DNA of 64,000 bases from Pithys albifrons albifrons (GCF_047495875.1 NC_092458.1:104968227-105032226), one strand, 5' to 3'. Counted from the stretch's first letter, positions 51,397 through 62,490 are shown. Made by a program: numbers and translations. Notes: generated by a model from the letters alone, not told the origin.

Positions 51397-51660
51397 TTAT
51401 TTAATTTGCAGGTGTTCTGGAGGTTCGCTCTGTTTCAGTGCACTCTGGATCAGTTCATCGCAGATGTTTCCATCCCTGAGAACGTCAGTTACAGGTGTAC
51501 TGGACAGTCCTCCAGGTGAAAACAATTGTGGCCTACACTGTGCTGCCAAAGGGGTTGAGCAACACATAGTAGCAAATATCACTTGTGGCACCACTGGGCT
51601 GTCATTGACTCCACTTTGTACTGAAGTTTCAACGTGTCTGGCACAGCAGCACTCAGTGGT
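51397..51660 (-). pseudogene. Unidentified minus-strand frame inside ERV mosaic
   Basis: An open minus-strand frame of about 88 codons ends at a TAA at 51397-51399. It starts from no clear Met: the upstream part is open to a TGA near 51662, and an internal ATG lies some 8 codons after a GTG at 51592-51594. It is Cys-rich in its first third, then Ser/Pro-rich, and ends in an acidic-polar tail (VLRDGNICDELIQSALKQ). I do not recognise the protein. It lies between a truncated family C LTR and a truncated family B LTR, all minus-strand, so the simplest view is a fragment of a retroviral gene or of a captured host 3' exon. Confidence 0.3.
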
Positions 51661-51715
51661 GGAGTGACGTCCTTCTGGCCATCATAGTCTACTGTTAATC
51701 CCCACTCTGTATTAG

Positions 51716-52010
51716 GCTATTAGGTCTTCTTACCCACCACTTATGTACCCTCAGGGAGCACTCAGTCCCTCCCCCAAGGCGGGGACTCACACAATGGGTG
51801 ACTAACTCTGGGAGCCAGGGGGTATTGTTGAACCGTTGATGGCCCCTTAGCAGCCACGCCCCCTCAGGCTGGGTGTGAAAGTGCTAATGACTCCCTGGGC
51901 AGCTGCTGCTAATGGCCCATTGTCCTTGGGGAATGAATAGAGGGGGTAGAGTACACAGCTTTGATCACCCCCACACAGTGTTAACTGGTCCCTCCTGCTG
52001 AACTAGGACA
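51716..52010 (-). mobile_element. Truncated LTR, family C (5' half)
   Basis: The minus strand from 52010 starts TGTCCTAGTTCAGCAGG and follows the solo LTR at 5906-6534 for about 295 bases (shared GGGACCAG, GTGATCAAAGCTGTGTA, CCATTGTGTGAGTCC blocks), stopping at the sequence equal to GGTGGGTAAGAAGAC. R and U5 are absent. It directly abuts the protease fragment at 52011. Confidence 0.85.
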
Positions 52011-52600
52011 CCCTTTCAGGTCCTTGAAACTCTCTCTCCTGATGTAATCTATGCCAAGGATGCATGGCAACCTAGTTGCAATGAGGGTTTAGTCACTGAT
52101 TCCCAGTCAGGCTGATTTCAGCCTCCAGTACAGTCAGCTGTTGGTATCCCCCATCATTCCAGAAATACAGTTGTATTCTGCCCCTGAATAACTTGATGGC
52201 TTTAGGGTACACTGTGCACCAATGTCTGCTGGAGTCTTACACTGCTGTGCATCTGATGTGCCAGGCCATCGAATCCACACGGCCCAGTAAACCCAGTAAA
52301 GCCTCTTTCTCCACTTGACTGAGGCAGTGCTGGTCATAGCATTTGTAACTCAATTCTTATAAAGATAAATAAGAAATCCCTTTATTAAGATCAGAAGTAA
52401 GATCAGCCCTTCTACTTTGGGGAATTGTACACTGGTAACTGGGTCCACCATTTTCCTGGAAGAAGCCCCTTTTGTGATTGTTTTTCCTTGCAACTCATGT
52501 ACCAGTGGCTCCAGATCGAGTTAGGTTTTCCATTCCACTTGCTCCTGTTCTCTTTGATTTGTTTTTAGGTTATGATGCCTAAACCCCAGAAAATAGGTCT
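52011..52600 (-). pseudogene. Decayed ERVL-like gag-pro region with aspartic protease
   Basis: The minus strand encodes a retroviral protease of ERVL type. A 67-codon frame (52134-52337) contains WAVWIRWPGTSD and GAQCTLKPSSYSG; the catalytic triad D-T/S-G is here D-I-G, so the enzyme would be inactive. Past a stop, the next frame gives a GIDYIRRESFKD-like block typical of the protease C-terminal half, ending exactly where the family C LTR begins (52010). Upstream on the minus strand (52350-52600) an ERVL-like gag end is suggested by a LEPLVHELQGK stretch. Several stops and frame changes make this a pseudogene. Retroviral proteases cleave Gag-Pol in the virion; no such role remains. Confidence 0.75.
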
Positions 52601-53244
52601 CTAAGACTTTTTTGAGTATTAGAAAAGTACACACAGTGATTAGAAAGAATACACATTGATCCTCACTGTGGATCACCCTGTGATTTTACCTTTGTAACTG
52701 TTGCCTAAAATGGCCAGAAGGAACTTTGGAAATGATTCCTGCACACCTAGCATGCTGTAAATAAATGAGCTATCACAAGGATATTCAAAATTCTCAAGAG
52801 TTATTTTAAACTAGCCTGGAGGAGCAGAAAAAGCAGAGAAGAAGGAGAAGGGAAAAGTGACCCTCCATTTCTCTCCCATAGATTGGCTCTCTGAAGAGAA
52901 AAGATAAAGAGTGTAATTATTGCATAGTTCAGAGAGATGGTTCCTGAAGTAGAGGGATGGCAGCAATGCTGAGTACAAATACCAGATTAGTCTCATGACT
53001 AGTCATTTTATCACATCATAAACCAGTGCTATACACACAGTACAGCAAAATGATAACCCTAATCAAGCCCCAGAGATGATAAACAACAAGCAAGGTCTTG
53101 CATAACATGACTCTTGGAACAAGCACAGCTCTGAGAGCAAATAAATCAACACCATGACCACAGACTATTAAACTATTATAATGAATGCGTATAACAGAAT
53201 TGTTCTAACATGCCTTGGTCAGATCTGTTGCCTCAACCCTTTGT
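52601..53244 (-). mobile_element. Leader / 5' internal region of family B provirus (non-coding)
   Basis: The region lies between the primer-binding site and the protease relic in the minus direction, as a retroviral leader would. No frame over about 60 codons with a domain. Assignment rests on position. Confidence 0.45.
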
Positions 53245-53262
53245 GCCCCATGTTAGGGGTCA
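53245..53262 (-). promoter_or_regulatory. Degenerate lysine-type primer-binding site
   Basis: The minus strand reads TGACCCCTAACATGGGGC, equal to TGGCGCCCAACGTGGGGC at 14 of 18 positions; two of the four changes are CpG losses. It lies eight bases inside the LTR end at 53271, the expected place. Confidence 0.7.
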
Positions 53263-53270
53263 AAAAGGAC

Positions 53271-53820
53271 TGTCATGGTTTAACCTGGCAGGCAGGTAAA
53301 CACCACATAGCCATTTGTTCACTCTCCCTGGTTGGATGTGGCGGAGAATGGGAAAAATACAAACTCATGGGTTGAATTAAAGATGGTTTAATGGGGCAGA
53401 AAAGAAAGGGGAAATAATACAAAGTATAGCAGAATATACAAAACAATTGATGCAAAATGCAGTTGTTTCTTGTCCATTGACTGATGTCCAGCCTGTCCCC
53501 AAGGAGATAGTCACCATCCCCCAGCCAACTTACCCCAGTTTTATCACCCAGCATGACATCATATGGTCTGTGATATTCCTTTGGTCAGGTGGGATCAGCT
53601 GTCCCATCTGTGATCCCTTCCACCTCATTGTGCACTACCAGCTCACTCACTGCCATGGCAGTATGAGAAGATAAAAGCCCTTGACTTAAGGTAAGCACTG
53701 TTCTCCAACAACAAAAAGCATCAGGTTGTTATCAACATTATTTTCATTTTAAATCAAACCCACTGCACTGTTACAAATGCTGGGAAGAAAACTAACTATA
53801 TCCCAGCAGAAACCAGTACA
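53271..53820 (-). mobile_element. 5' LTR, family B, complete
   Basis: On the plus strand it runs from TGTCATGGTTTAACC to AAACCAGTACA (550 bp). On the minus strand GATAAAAC (TATA-like, near 53540) precedes ATTAAA (53387-53392), as in the copy at 16160-16740. With the adjacent primer-binding site this is the 5' LTR of a minus-strand element, not a solo LTR. Confidence 0.85.
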
Positions 53821-53977
53821 AGTGTTCTCGGAAGATTTGTTTATACACATTTATTTCTATTAATTACAATTAATAATTTTATTTAATAAATAATTTTTAC
53901 AAGTGTTCTCAGAAGATTTGTTTATACACATTTATTTCTATTAATTACAATTAATAATTTTATTTAATAAATAATTT
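53818..53977. repeat. 81-bp tandem duplication at LTR border
   Basis: ACAAGTGTTCTC... at 53818 is repeated at 53899. The copies agree over about 79 bases with one G/A difference. The first three bases (ACA) are the last bases of the LTR. Confidence 0.95.
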
Positions 53978-53979
53978 CC

Positions 53980-55560
53980 TTTAATTTCTGCTTGGATAAA
54001 TATATATTTGCAGACTAAAATATCTGGGAACATTGCCTTCAAGGAAAAAATGCCAATTGAACCTCACTTGATAGGCAGGTTCAGCTTAGGGTCCTGTCAC
54101 AGCTTAACCTGAAATATATAGATCTATGAAATTTTAAGAAGTGTGCACAAATAACGCTTTGTTATTTCAAATGCATTGATTTTGTAAAATCTGACTCACA
54201 AAGAAAAAAGGACAAAAGTAGAAAAGTAAATCATTGCATATCCAGAAAATGAAGTGTTATATCTACAGAAACAGCAGTACTGAAGGGGAAAAAAGGAATA
54301 AATAGGTTGTACACAGTTTCATCCATGTTCACATTTTAATCTGACTCATATTTCAATGGCAGTGCTTCATTAATGTTAATAATTAAAAAAAAAAGAAGAG
54401 AAAAGAAATTGTGACCTACTAGCTTGATAGGCCGCACTATTACAAGTTAAGCTGCAAATTGGTCAGTTATCAGATGGCTGGTAACACAACAAAACACCAA
54501 TCATCCAATTTATAAATCCACATGGGACAATTATGCAAAAATGCTTTGAAAATTATATGGCTAAAGGTCAAGCTAATACATTAAAGGAATCCATATGGGC
54601 CTCAGCTCAAGCAGACAACAAGGGGTTATTCTTAAAAGTCCACAAACAAGCAGCCATGTATTAGTTCAAAGCTTATTCACAAATTAAGTGTGAAAATGAC
54701 CTTAGATTTATATATCATTTAAAAGTAGATTTTTACTCCTAACAAACAGTCTGCTGACAGCTGTATTGTGTAATACAACATTTCATTTTACCCAAGGTCT
54801 AGTATGGATCCAGTGTGAAATTAAAGGAACTGATGTAAATGGGTGTGTGTGTTTAAACAAATTTCTAGTATACAATGGTCAGTGATGTTGAATTATAATG
54901 TCTATAGCAAGACTATGTACCAGAAATGAACCTGCTATAAACTGTATATTTGCCTCCATGTATGCAGACTAATTTCATTTTCAAATTTCAGATTAGTCCT
55001 CAAGTTATCTTCAGCTTCAAATGGAAGAATATAGATATATCTATATTAAAAATAAATAAAACACAAACAAAAAATAGCCTTTTCCTTGCTACTACATCAG
55101 AATTCATAATGTACTCCAGGAATTAAACTGTGAAGCTAAGAGTCAAAGGGATTGATAACAATTAGTAACTAGGGGGAAAAATAAAAAGAAGACAAGTAAA
55201 TACAATGAAAGAATGAAAATATTTTGTGCCAAAGCTGATGATTATAGCTAAAAATACTAATGAAACCAGCTGAAGTGTAGAGAAGCACCATAGAAAAAAC
55301 ATATAGAGCAGATGGAGTGTGTAAGCAAACACTTGGCTTCTGAGAATACTTGTAAAGAATGTGATAGTGGGGTGCTGCGATATGCCACCTAGGGTTATTG
55401 AAGGTTTGTATGAAATACTAGACATTTTTAGGAAAAGGATTGGCAAAATACCATTACCAGCAAAGTACTGGAAAATTACTAACCTGGAACTTATGCCTGC
55501 CGAAGGAGAATTCTAAGGTAGAGAATCTCAAGAACAGGACTACAGCACTCAGTGACATAA
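53980..55560. other. AT-rich unique DNA, no gene seen
   Basis: No recognisable repeat; frames are short. Confidence 0.5.
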
Positions 55561-55613
55561 AACTTGGGAGCTAATAATTGAGCAAGGTATGCACAGCAGG
55601 GAGGCTGCAGTTC

Positions 55614-55808
55614 CTATTGCAAGGTTTCTAGTCTATGACACAATTTCGTGGTGTGCAGAACAGTAGCAGCCCCCATAGTCCAGCCATGAGCCAAAGCAAA
55701 AGTACACTCACTTCCAGCACTTTGGCATGTGTGAATCTGGGCTGACAGCACAGCACCGACTTGCCACAGTTTCACCATGAGCTCAGACTCTTTCACCTTC
55801 ACTCTCAT
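55614..55808 (-). pseudogene. Possible ERVL dUTPase remnant
   Basis: A 64-codon minus-strand frame begins MRVKVKESE and contains a SAGSECTFALAHGW stretch. dUTPase motif 1 is typically (A/G)SAGYDL, and ERVL elements carry a dUTPase at the end of pol. The frame lies downstream (minus direction) of an ERVL integrase relic at 55.9-57.5 kb, which is the right place. Only this one motif is visible and its Tyr-Asp pair is gone (SE instead of YD), so activity is lost. dUTPase hydrolyses dUTP to keep uracil out of viral DNA. The call rests mostly on position. Confidence 0.4.
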
Positions 55809-55989
55809 AAGGATGTTCAGCCCAAGAGGCTATTTGTGTTTGGTTTTACCTGCTTTCTAAATGAGCTGGTTGGGATAAGTCACCAGCAATGTCATTGGTC
55901 ACATGTACCCAGGACAGTCTCTTTCAGTTGCTCCATGTATAAAGCCAACTAGTGATTTTTACCTGGGGTTCTGTCCCCTTCTAGATTTT

Positions 55990-57460
55990 CTTAATCTCTT
56001 CCCCCCAACTTTGCTGAAAGGATGGAATCTGCTAAGAGCTCATCTGTGCTTCATATGATGTGCTCCACCAGCAGTTGTGGGGCCAGGCTTCAGGTGTTAC
56101 ACTCAGAAGAGCTTTAATAGGCAACATTCCCAGGGAACGCCCAAAATCATCTCTGAGCCAAAAGACTTGAAGGACTAGTTTCATCTGGAGAAATGATGCA
56201 GGGACAATCTGGTAAGTCCTGCACAAGCACAGCACATTCATTCAGCTGACTTCCAGGCTGTGAATACAGGAGCAGCTGTGGACTTGAGGTGCCCTGTAAG
56301 TATCTTGCAAGGATTTCATGCCCAGCACCAAAGTAGTGCTTTGGATGGGCAGTGGCATTGAAGGATTCATCAGGCACTCAGTGGTCTCCTGCCTGTGCCT
56401 TTCCTTTAGCTGCTTGGGGAGGGCACCTAGCCTAGCACTTTTCTGCTGGAATCTCTCTGCCTCCTTGTATCCTTCCAGACAACTTCCCTTTCTCAGGAGG
56501 CAGGGGTCCATCAGCAGGGCAGCCTGTTGCCTCTCCAGGTCTTCCAAGGCACCCTGCAGGCAGATCTGCTCTAGCAGTCATCTGCATGTGCTGCCAGAAA
56601 GTAACAAGTCTTCCCCCCAGGCTCTGGCACCTGGAGCAGATCATCTGCCACAGCCTGAATGCTCTCTGCTGCCCTGTGCTGTGACTTTTTGGTGTCTCTC
56701 TGATAGTGTCAGCTGGAAAGACTGAGTCTTGTTCTGGCCAACTGGCTTCTGCTAAATTTACCTCCCAGTGCTTCCATGCCCCACTGCCCAATGCTCTTTG
56801 CATAGCCTTTAGCAGTACATTAACTCTCTCAGCCTCTCCAGCGGTTTCTGGGTGATGGGGATGTGATATACCCACTCAATGATGTGTTTCTTGGCCCAGA
56901 ATTTATGAGGTTACTTTGGAAATGAGTTCCATCTTATGAATCACTTTTTTCTGGGGTTCCATGCTGCCACAAAATTTGCCTTTCAAGGCCTAAGATGGCA
57001 TTTTGGGCACTGGCATGGTTTACAGGATGTATTTCTACTCAACTGGTAGTTGCTGCCACCATGGTGAGCATGTAGGTCTTGAGTGAGGGTGTTTGTGGTT
57101 GTGGTCCAGTATAGCCAGCTTGCCAAGTTGTCTCCCTCTATGCCAGGTAATATTGAAAGCCCAGTTGTCTCCCTCTATGCCAGGTAGAATTCATTTGTGT
57201 GGCTCACTTGATTGTGGCACATTTCACATTGATGAATGAATCCTGTGCCAGCAATCTCCAGGGCTGGATGGACTGCTTTCACTACTGCACAGTGACTCAC
57301 CATCTCCTCCAGTGGCTTCAATGACTCCACAAAATTATTGCTTTTTGTTCCCCAACACTTAATATCTCTCTTGGTTAGGATATAATCACCTTTGTTGATA
57401 ATGCCACATCAGCCAGTTTTCTGGAAGTACATCCATAATAAAGCTTTGAGCAGGGGAGTC
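55990..57460 (-). pseudogene. Decayed ERVL-type pol: integrase region
   Basis: Read on the minus strand, scattered across frames, are the parts of a retroviral integrase in order. A zinc-finger end with CEMCHNQ is near 57225. WQAGYTGPQPQ at about 57120 equals the conserved W-x-x-D-Y-x-GP block with its first catalytic Asp lost. DGTHFQS near 56930, just after an in-frame stop, is the second Asp block. ISHPHHPETAGEAERVN at about 56870 keeps the third catalytic residue, Glu. The longest intact frame is 147 codons (56432-56875). A C-terminal part follows to about 55990. A 23-bp segment is duplicated at 57126-57186. No LTR of its own was found. Stops and frame breaks make it a pseudogene. Confidence 0.8.
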
Positions 57461-59077
57461 TGTTTAAAAAATCTACTGTCAGCTTTGTGAAAATAATGAG
57501 GTTATGCAGTGTCCCAGGGAGACTCCAAAACCATAAGATAGTATCAACAGAGTTTATGCTAATAAGCTGAAGTTTTCAATTATTTTTTAATAAACATTCA
57601 GAATATACATCCTTCCAAAATATGTAAGGGTTTTTTCCATTTCTTTGTGAGATGAAGACTCAAACTCTTCATAACTTTGAAGTGGATGTTGCATGATCAG
57701 TGTTCCTTGCAGACAACTCCTTCGGACAACTGAAAGGATTTTCAGCTCAGAAAAGCTATGATTTATGGAAAAATACATAGATAACAAATATATCAATTAA
57801 AAAAAAATCGAAACCTTAAAGTACAAGAAACTTGCTGTGGAAAACATGCACAAACCTTTTATTTTACACACTAAAAGTAAGTGTTTTTCATTCCAAACTT
57901 GCTTTTATCCAAATTGCAATTTTAATTGCAGCAGTCCCTGACTAGTAGTCCCCTCTGGTCATGGGAAGCTTCTTCTTCACCTCTAATGTCTGGCAGCCTG
58001 CAATCTACTTTTTCCTTCAGCCTCCCAGCTCTCTACACTCTTTGAAAACTTTTGTATAGGTAGGCGCTGTTTTTTCCCAGGGCAACAATGATTTCCCTTT
58101 TCCTTGAAGAGGGTCTACCTAATCCGGTCACATGAAGAAAAATACAACTGTGAATGACAGTGGATAAAATAAGTGCTGCACTGCTCTATATAAAATGGAT
58201 CTGAAAAACTATGTTCAGTATAAATACAATATCAATACAATATCCAAGGGACAACAGTTCAAGCAAACACTAAAAAAAATTGTAAACTATCTTAGCATTA
58301 TTTCTGCTTCTTTGGACCTTCAGTGTAGTTTAGTGGGCATAGCAATTAAAAAGAAGTAAATTGTTCATGTGGTGTTTTAATTTTTTTTCTTTTTAACCCC
58401 AGGAAATTTCTTTAAGGCCTAATTTGGATCTAGAACATCTATACATCTTATGAAAAATTTAACAATCAGTTTAAGAAACTGAGTCTTCAGTATGACTCAA
58501 TATTTTTATTTGACAGCTTTTTTTCTTTTTCTCTTTTTTAGTTTATTAGTCCACTTATAAATATTATGTAAGGCAGAACAAAGTGAAGGAACTGACATAT
58601 GCCATGAGGTTTCTGATCCTAACATCTAAATGCAAAATGGTATTTTGTGATACGTTGGGTCTGTTAACAAGTCTTACATAATTTAATGCCTAATGGAGAT
58701 CCCAGCAGTCACTGTTGATAGTGGAAAATTTATGATCTTACTGAATTATATAAGTTTGAGCTTTGGTTAATACAGTTAAATAGTAATTCAGGAGAAAAAT
58801 TGTTTTTGCTCATGTTTCTTTTGTGGAATAAACTGTACAGCACTTTTAGATACACAGCGTGTTTTGAAGATGAGCTGGAGAGAACAGCTGACACTACAAT
58901 GAATCAGGTATATGGAAAGATAGCTTTGCACATTAAAAATCCTCAAAACCAGAAGATGAAGTATAGTGGATTAAAGTTTTGCTACCGGACTACTGGTGTC
59001 AGTAACAAAAATGAAATAAAGTGCATTCAGATAATACATCTTCTATTTTAGTGACATGTGCTTATCATATATTTAAT
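57461..59077. other. AT-rich unique DNA, no gene seen
   Basis: The 83-codon frame at 58800-59051 has no known domain. Confidence 0.5.
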
Positions 59078-59860
59078 TGTGGTTTACCTTGCTTGCCCGC
59101 CAGATGCCCAGCCAGCCATTCTCCCACTCCCCCTCCTCAACTGGATGAGGAGACAAAACAAGTCGGAAAATCTCATGAGTAGACACAACTTACTGATTGC
59201 CATAATGGGCCAAACAGATTAAATTTGGGGAAAGTGGTTTTAGTTTATTGCCAATTAAAACAGATTAAAATGGTGACAAACCAAGAGAAAAGCTAAAACA
59301 CCTTTTCTAACCCCTCTTTTTTCAGTCTCAACTTCAGTCCTTCATCTGCAGCTTCTCTACTTCCCCTTCTCAAGTGACACAGGGAGATGGGGAATGGGCA
59401 TTTTGGTCAGTCTGTAACAGCTCCTGTCTTGTGCTCCTTCCTCCTCACATTTTCCTCTGCTTCAGTGTGGGTCTTTCCAATGGGCTGTAGCCCTTCAAGA
59501 TAAACTTGTTCCAATATAAGACCTTTCCCAATCTTTTGGGTGATATCCACCTGCTTCACCCTGCTCTCTGTCCAGGCTGCAGGGAAATACCTGCTTCACC
59601 ATGGTCTCCTCCAGGGTCTCCTCCAGGGAATCTGCCCTTGCTAAGGCTCCTGAAACACCTTCTCCCCATTCTCCTTGGTTTATCAAAGCTGTTTCTCACA
59701 CTTCTCCTCTCCCCTTTCTGTTTGTCTTGGCTGTTGGGTTCAGCTTTGGCCAGTGGTGGGTACACTGGAACTGGTAGAACAAGCACAGGACAGCCCCTGG
59801 CCTCTTCCCACAGGGACACAGATCCTGGCTGACAGCACCTTGCCATTTAAGGCCAATAAA
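59078..59860 (-). mobile_element. LTR, family D (avian ERVL-like)
   Basis: The plus strand begins TGTGGTTTACCTTGCTTGCC with the block GCCAGATGCCCAGCCAGCC, contains GGTTTTAGTTTATTGCCAAT (reverse of an AATAAA-like poly(A) region) and repeated TCCAGGGTCTCC units, and ends near TTTAAGGCCAATA. The blocks match, in reverse, the LTR at 60993-61986. Overlapping frames of about 100 codons on both strands are shadows. The right border is approximate. Confidence 0.8.
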
Positions 59861-60992
59861 AAATGCAATGAGCAAAAACTACAACTTTAGGTGAAGTGAT
59901 ATCACCCTAATTGAACCTGCAAAGCTGGGTCCTGAGGCCTTTCCTAGTCTAAATGTTATATCACTACTGCTGGTGGCCAAAGTAGCTGAAAAGCGTGCAA
60001 ACCTATCACATCTCTCACTCTAACGATGAAACTAAAAACATTTGAATTTTTTCTTGTTCCTTTCTTACAAATGCTTTTTCATCTCAAGGAACTGTATCAT
60101 CAATGAGCACATGTCAATCACAGATTTTCATGATAATCTGCAGTTCCCTGAGCAAACCGGAGAAAATTTTCTAACCCATTGCCACTATGAAGTGTAATCT
60201 TTAGCATCTGTAACATCAACAAAGCCAAATTTAAAAAACAGACTTTTTTTTTAATTTTTTTTCCTATGCCACCTTCATATCACCGGGCCAGACATGTTTA
60301 TTGTGTGACTGGGACCTTCTACACAAATTTGACTGGGGGAGTGTCAATCAAATTTTAATAATTGATATTCTAGCCTTACTTTATTCCCTCTATGTCTAGT
60401 TCTTCATTTTGCTTTCATGGACCAAAACTGTAGGCTTAAAAATGGTAAAGGCTGTATTTATGTGTTTGTTCCTAGGCTGTATTTATGTGTTTGTTCCTAG
60501 GAATTTTCACTAATTTGTCTATTATTTGTTAAGCAGTTCCAGCTTGCAGGTTCATAGAGACTCATATGTCAGAAAAGCCCAGGAATAAATCTTGCTCATC
60601 TACCACAGAAAATCTAAGTGTGATGAAAGAAGATAAGGACAAATCTTCACTCTGTCTGTGAATACAAAACTGTCTTAATGTATCTTATTCAACTTTTTAT
60701 TTTCCAGAAACACAAGGGGTGAATAGGGAGAATTCTGAAACTGTGGCTTGTCTGGCTTCATTTTATTTCAGTAGAAAAATTTGCTGAGTCCTGTAGAATT
60801 AGATGCAAGTACCTTAGAAGTCAGTCAATATAGTTTTAATAATAGCTATAGCAGATTACAAATTAAATTAACAGTCAGAGTGCTTATTACATTTTGTGTG
60901 GCATTTTCCCTTTCCCATATTATCCAGTTCTGGATATTTTTAAGAATGTGTGCTTCTTTCTTTCTTTCTTCTTTTTTTTTTTTCCCCCATAG
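59861..60992. other. Unique spacer between inverted LTRs
   Basis: AT-rich, no gene seen; contains the 25-bp duplication listed at 60450 and a T-rich tract at about 60955-60983. Confidence 0.5.
60450..60499. repeat. Perfect 25-bp tandem duplication
   Basis: The unit GGCTGTATTTATGTG...TTCCTA (25 bases) occurs twice without change at 60450-60474 and 60475-60499. Confidence 0.97.
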
Positions 60993-61986
60993 TGTGCTTT
61001 CATGGGAAGGTTTTAATAGCAGAGGGGCTGCAGGGGTGGATTCTGTGAGAAGACACCTGAAGCTGCCCCTATGTCCAACAAAGCCATTTCAACTGGATGC
61101 AAGAAGGACCTGCCACTAGCCAAAGTTGAGCCAATCAGTGATTTTGATCTCTGTGATAAAAAAACCCACAACACAACACAAACTAAAATAGGGCAATGAA
61201 AATATGTGAGAGAAACAACTCTGCAGACAACAAGATTAGTGAAGGATGAGGGAGAGGTGGTGCTTCAAGTGTTGGAGCAGAGATTCTTCTGCAGTTCTTG
61301 GAGAAGACCGTGGTGATGTGGGTTGTCCCTCTGCAGTCCGTGGGGAGCCCAACACTGGAGCAGGTATATACATCGTGAAGAAAGCTGAAGACCATGGATC
61401 TACAACCCACAGAGCCCATGCAGGAGCAGGATTTCTGGCAGGATTCTTGAAGGATCCACACTGGAGCAGACCATTCCTGAAGGACCGTAACATGTGGGGA
61501 GAACCCATGACAAAGCAGTTCTTGTATAACTGCAGCCTGTTGGAAGGCTACACATTGGAGAAGGTCATGAAGGACTGTCTCCTATGGTTAGGACTTCAAT
61601 CCTCTGGAGCAAATGAAGAGTGTGAAGTGGAAGGGTAGCAGAGACAAAGCTTTCTGGACTGACACCAATCTCCACCCTCCATCCTCTGCCTCTCTGTGCT
61701 CCTCAGGGAGGAATTAGAAGAGTTGAGGGCAGAGTTGAGCTTGGGAAGAAGTGAATGGTGAGAGTGTTTTACATTTTTTCCTATTCCTTATAGTTTATAT
61801 TAATTAGCAATAAATTAAATTAGTTGCCCAAAAATGAGTCTGGTTTACTGATACTGGCAACTGGTGAGTGATCTCTAAGTCCATGGGCTCTTTGTTGTAT
61901 TTTCTCCCCCTGTCCTGTTGAGGAGGGGCAGTAATAGAGAGGCTTGGTGGGCATCTGATGGCCAGACAAGGTCAATCCACTATACA
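60993..61986 (+). mobile_element. LTR, family D, plus orientation
   Basis: Starts near TGTGCTTTCATGGGAAGG and ends near GGTGGGCATCTGATGGCCAG then AAGGTCAATCCACTATACA, the typical end of this avian LTR type. The middle (61260-61620) has diverged repeats built around ACTGGAGCAG / GGAGAAG words, a known habit of this family. AATAAATTAAA near 61810 is the likely poly(A) signal. The 130-codon frame at 61246-61638 runs through these repeats and is not a gene. CATAG (60988-60992) against CATAT (61985-61989) is a possible target duplication. Confidence 0.85.
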
Positions 61987-62490
61987 TATAATTAGAAGGA
62001 TGCTATTGGTCATCCAGCTCAGTCTCTGAAAACTCATAATATTTTACAGATAGCTTTTCATTCTTACCTCTCATGTCTCCAAATATTGTTCAATAACTAT
62101 TTCACAAGAGAAGTGTCTGAGCTCTGATTGACCTTTCTTTCAGCGAGTTCTTGTAGTAACCAAGGTAAATTTATCCTTCTAATTCAGCCTATTACTCATT
62201 TTTTATGACTCATGTTCAGTGTGACTAGCTCTTCCTTTTTGTCTATTTCTTTAACTATTTACATAGAAGTATCATGTTCCTCGTTAAGTGTACCCTCTTT
62301 AAGCTAAATAAATGTAATTCCTTTAATCTTCACTTATAAGTTATGTTTTATGTAGAAATAAAAAAAGACAGAGTTATGATGCCAAAGGGGGTTTTGATTT
62401 TTTGATTTTCACATTGTAGATTTTAGGAATACAGTACATGTAGCACTGTAGATTTTTAGTGGGTTAATATTTAGCAACTTAAGTATAAGG
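61987..62490. other. AT-rich unique DNA, no feature seen
   Basis: Nothing recognised. Confidence 0.45.

Noticed and set aside
56318..56725. 135-codon plus-strand frame
   Set aside because: Antisense shadow of the ERVL integrase relic, which explains the sequence better.
59506..59890. Overlapping frames of 70 to 108 codons on both strands
   Set aside because: Inside a family D LTR with internal repeats; non-coding.
61246..61638. 130-codon plus-strand frame
   Set aside because: Runs through the repeated middle part of a family D LTR; homologous LTRs do not encode protein.
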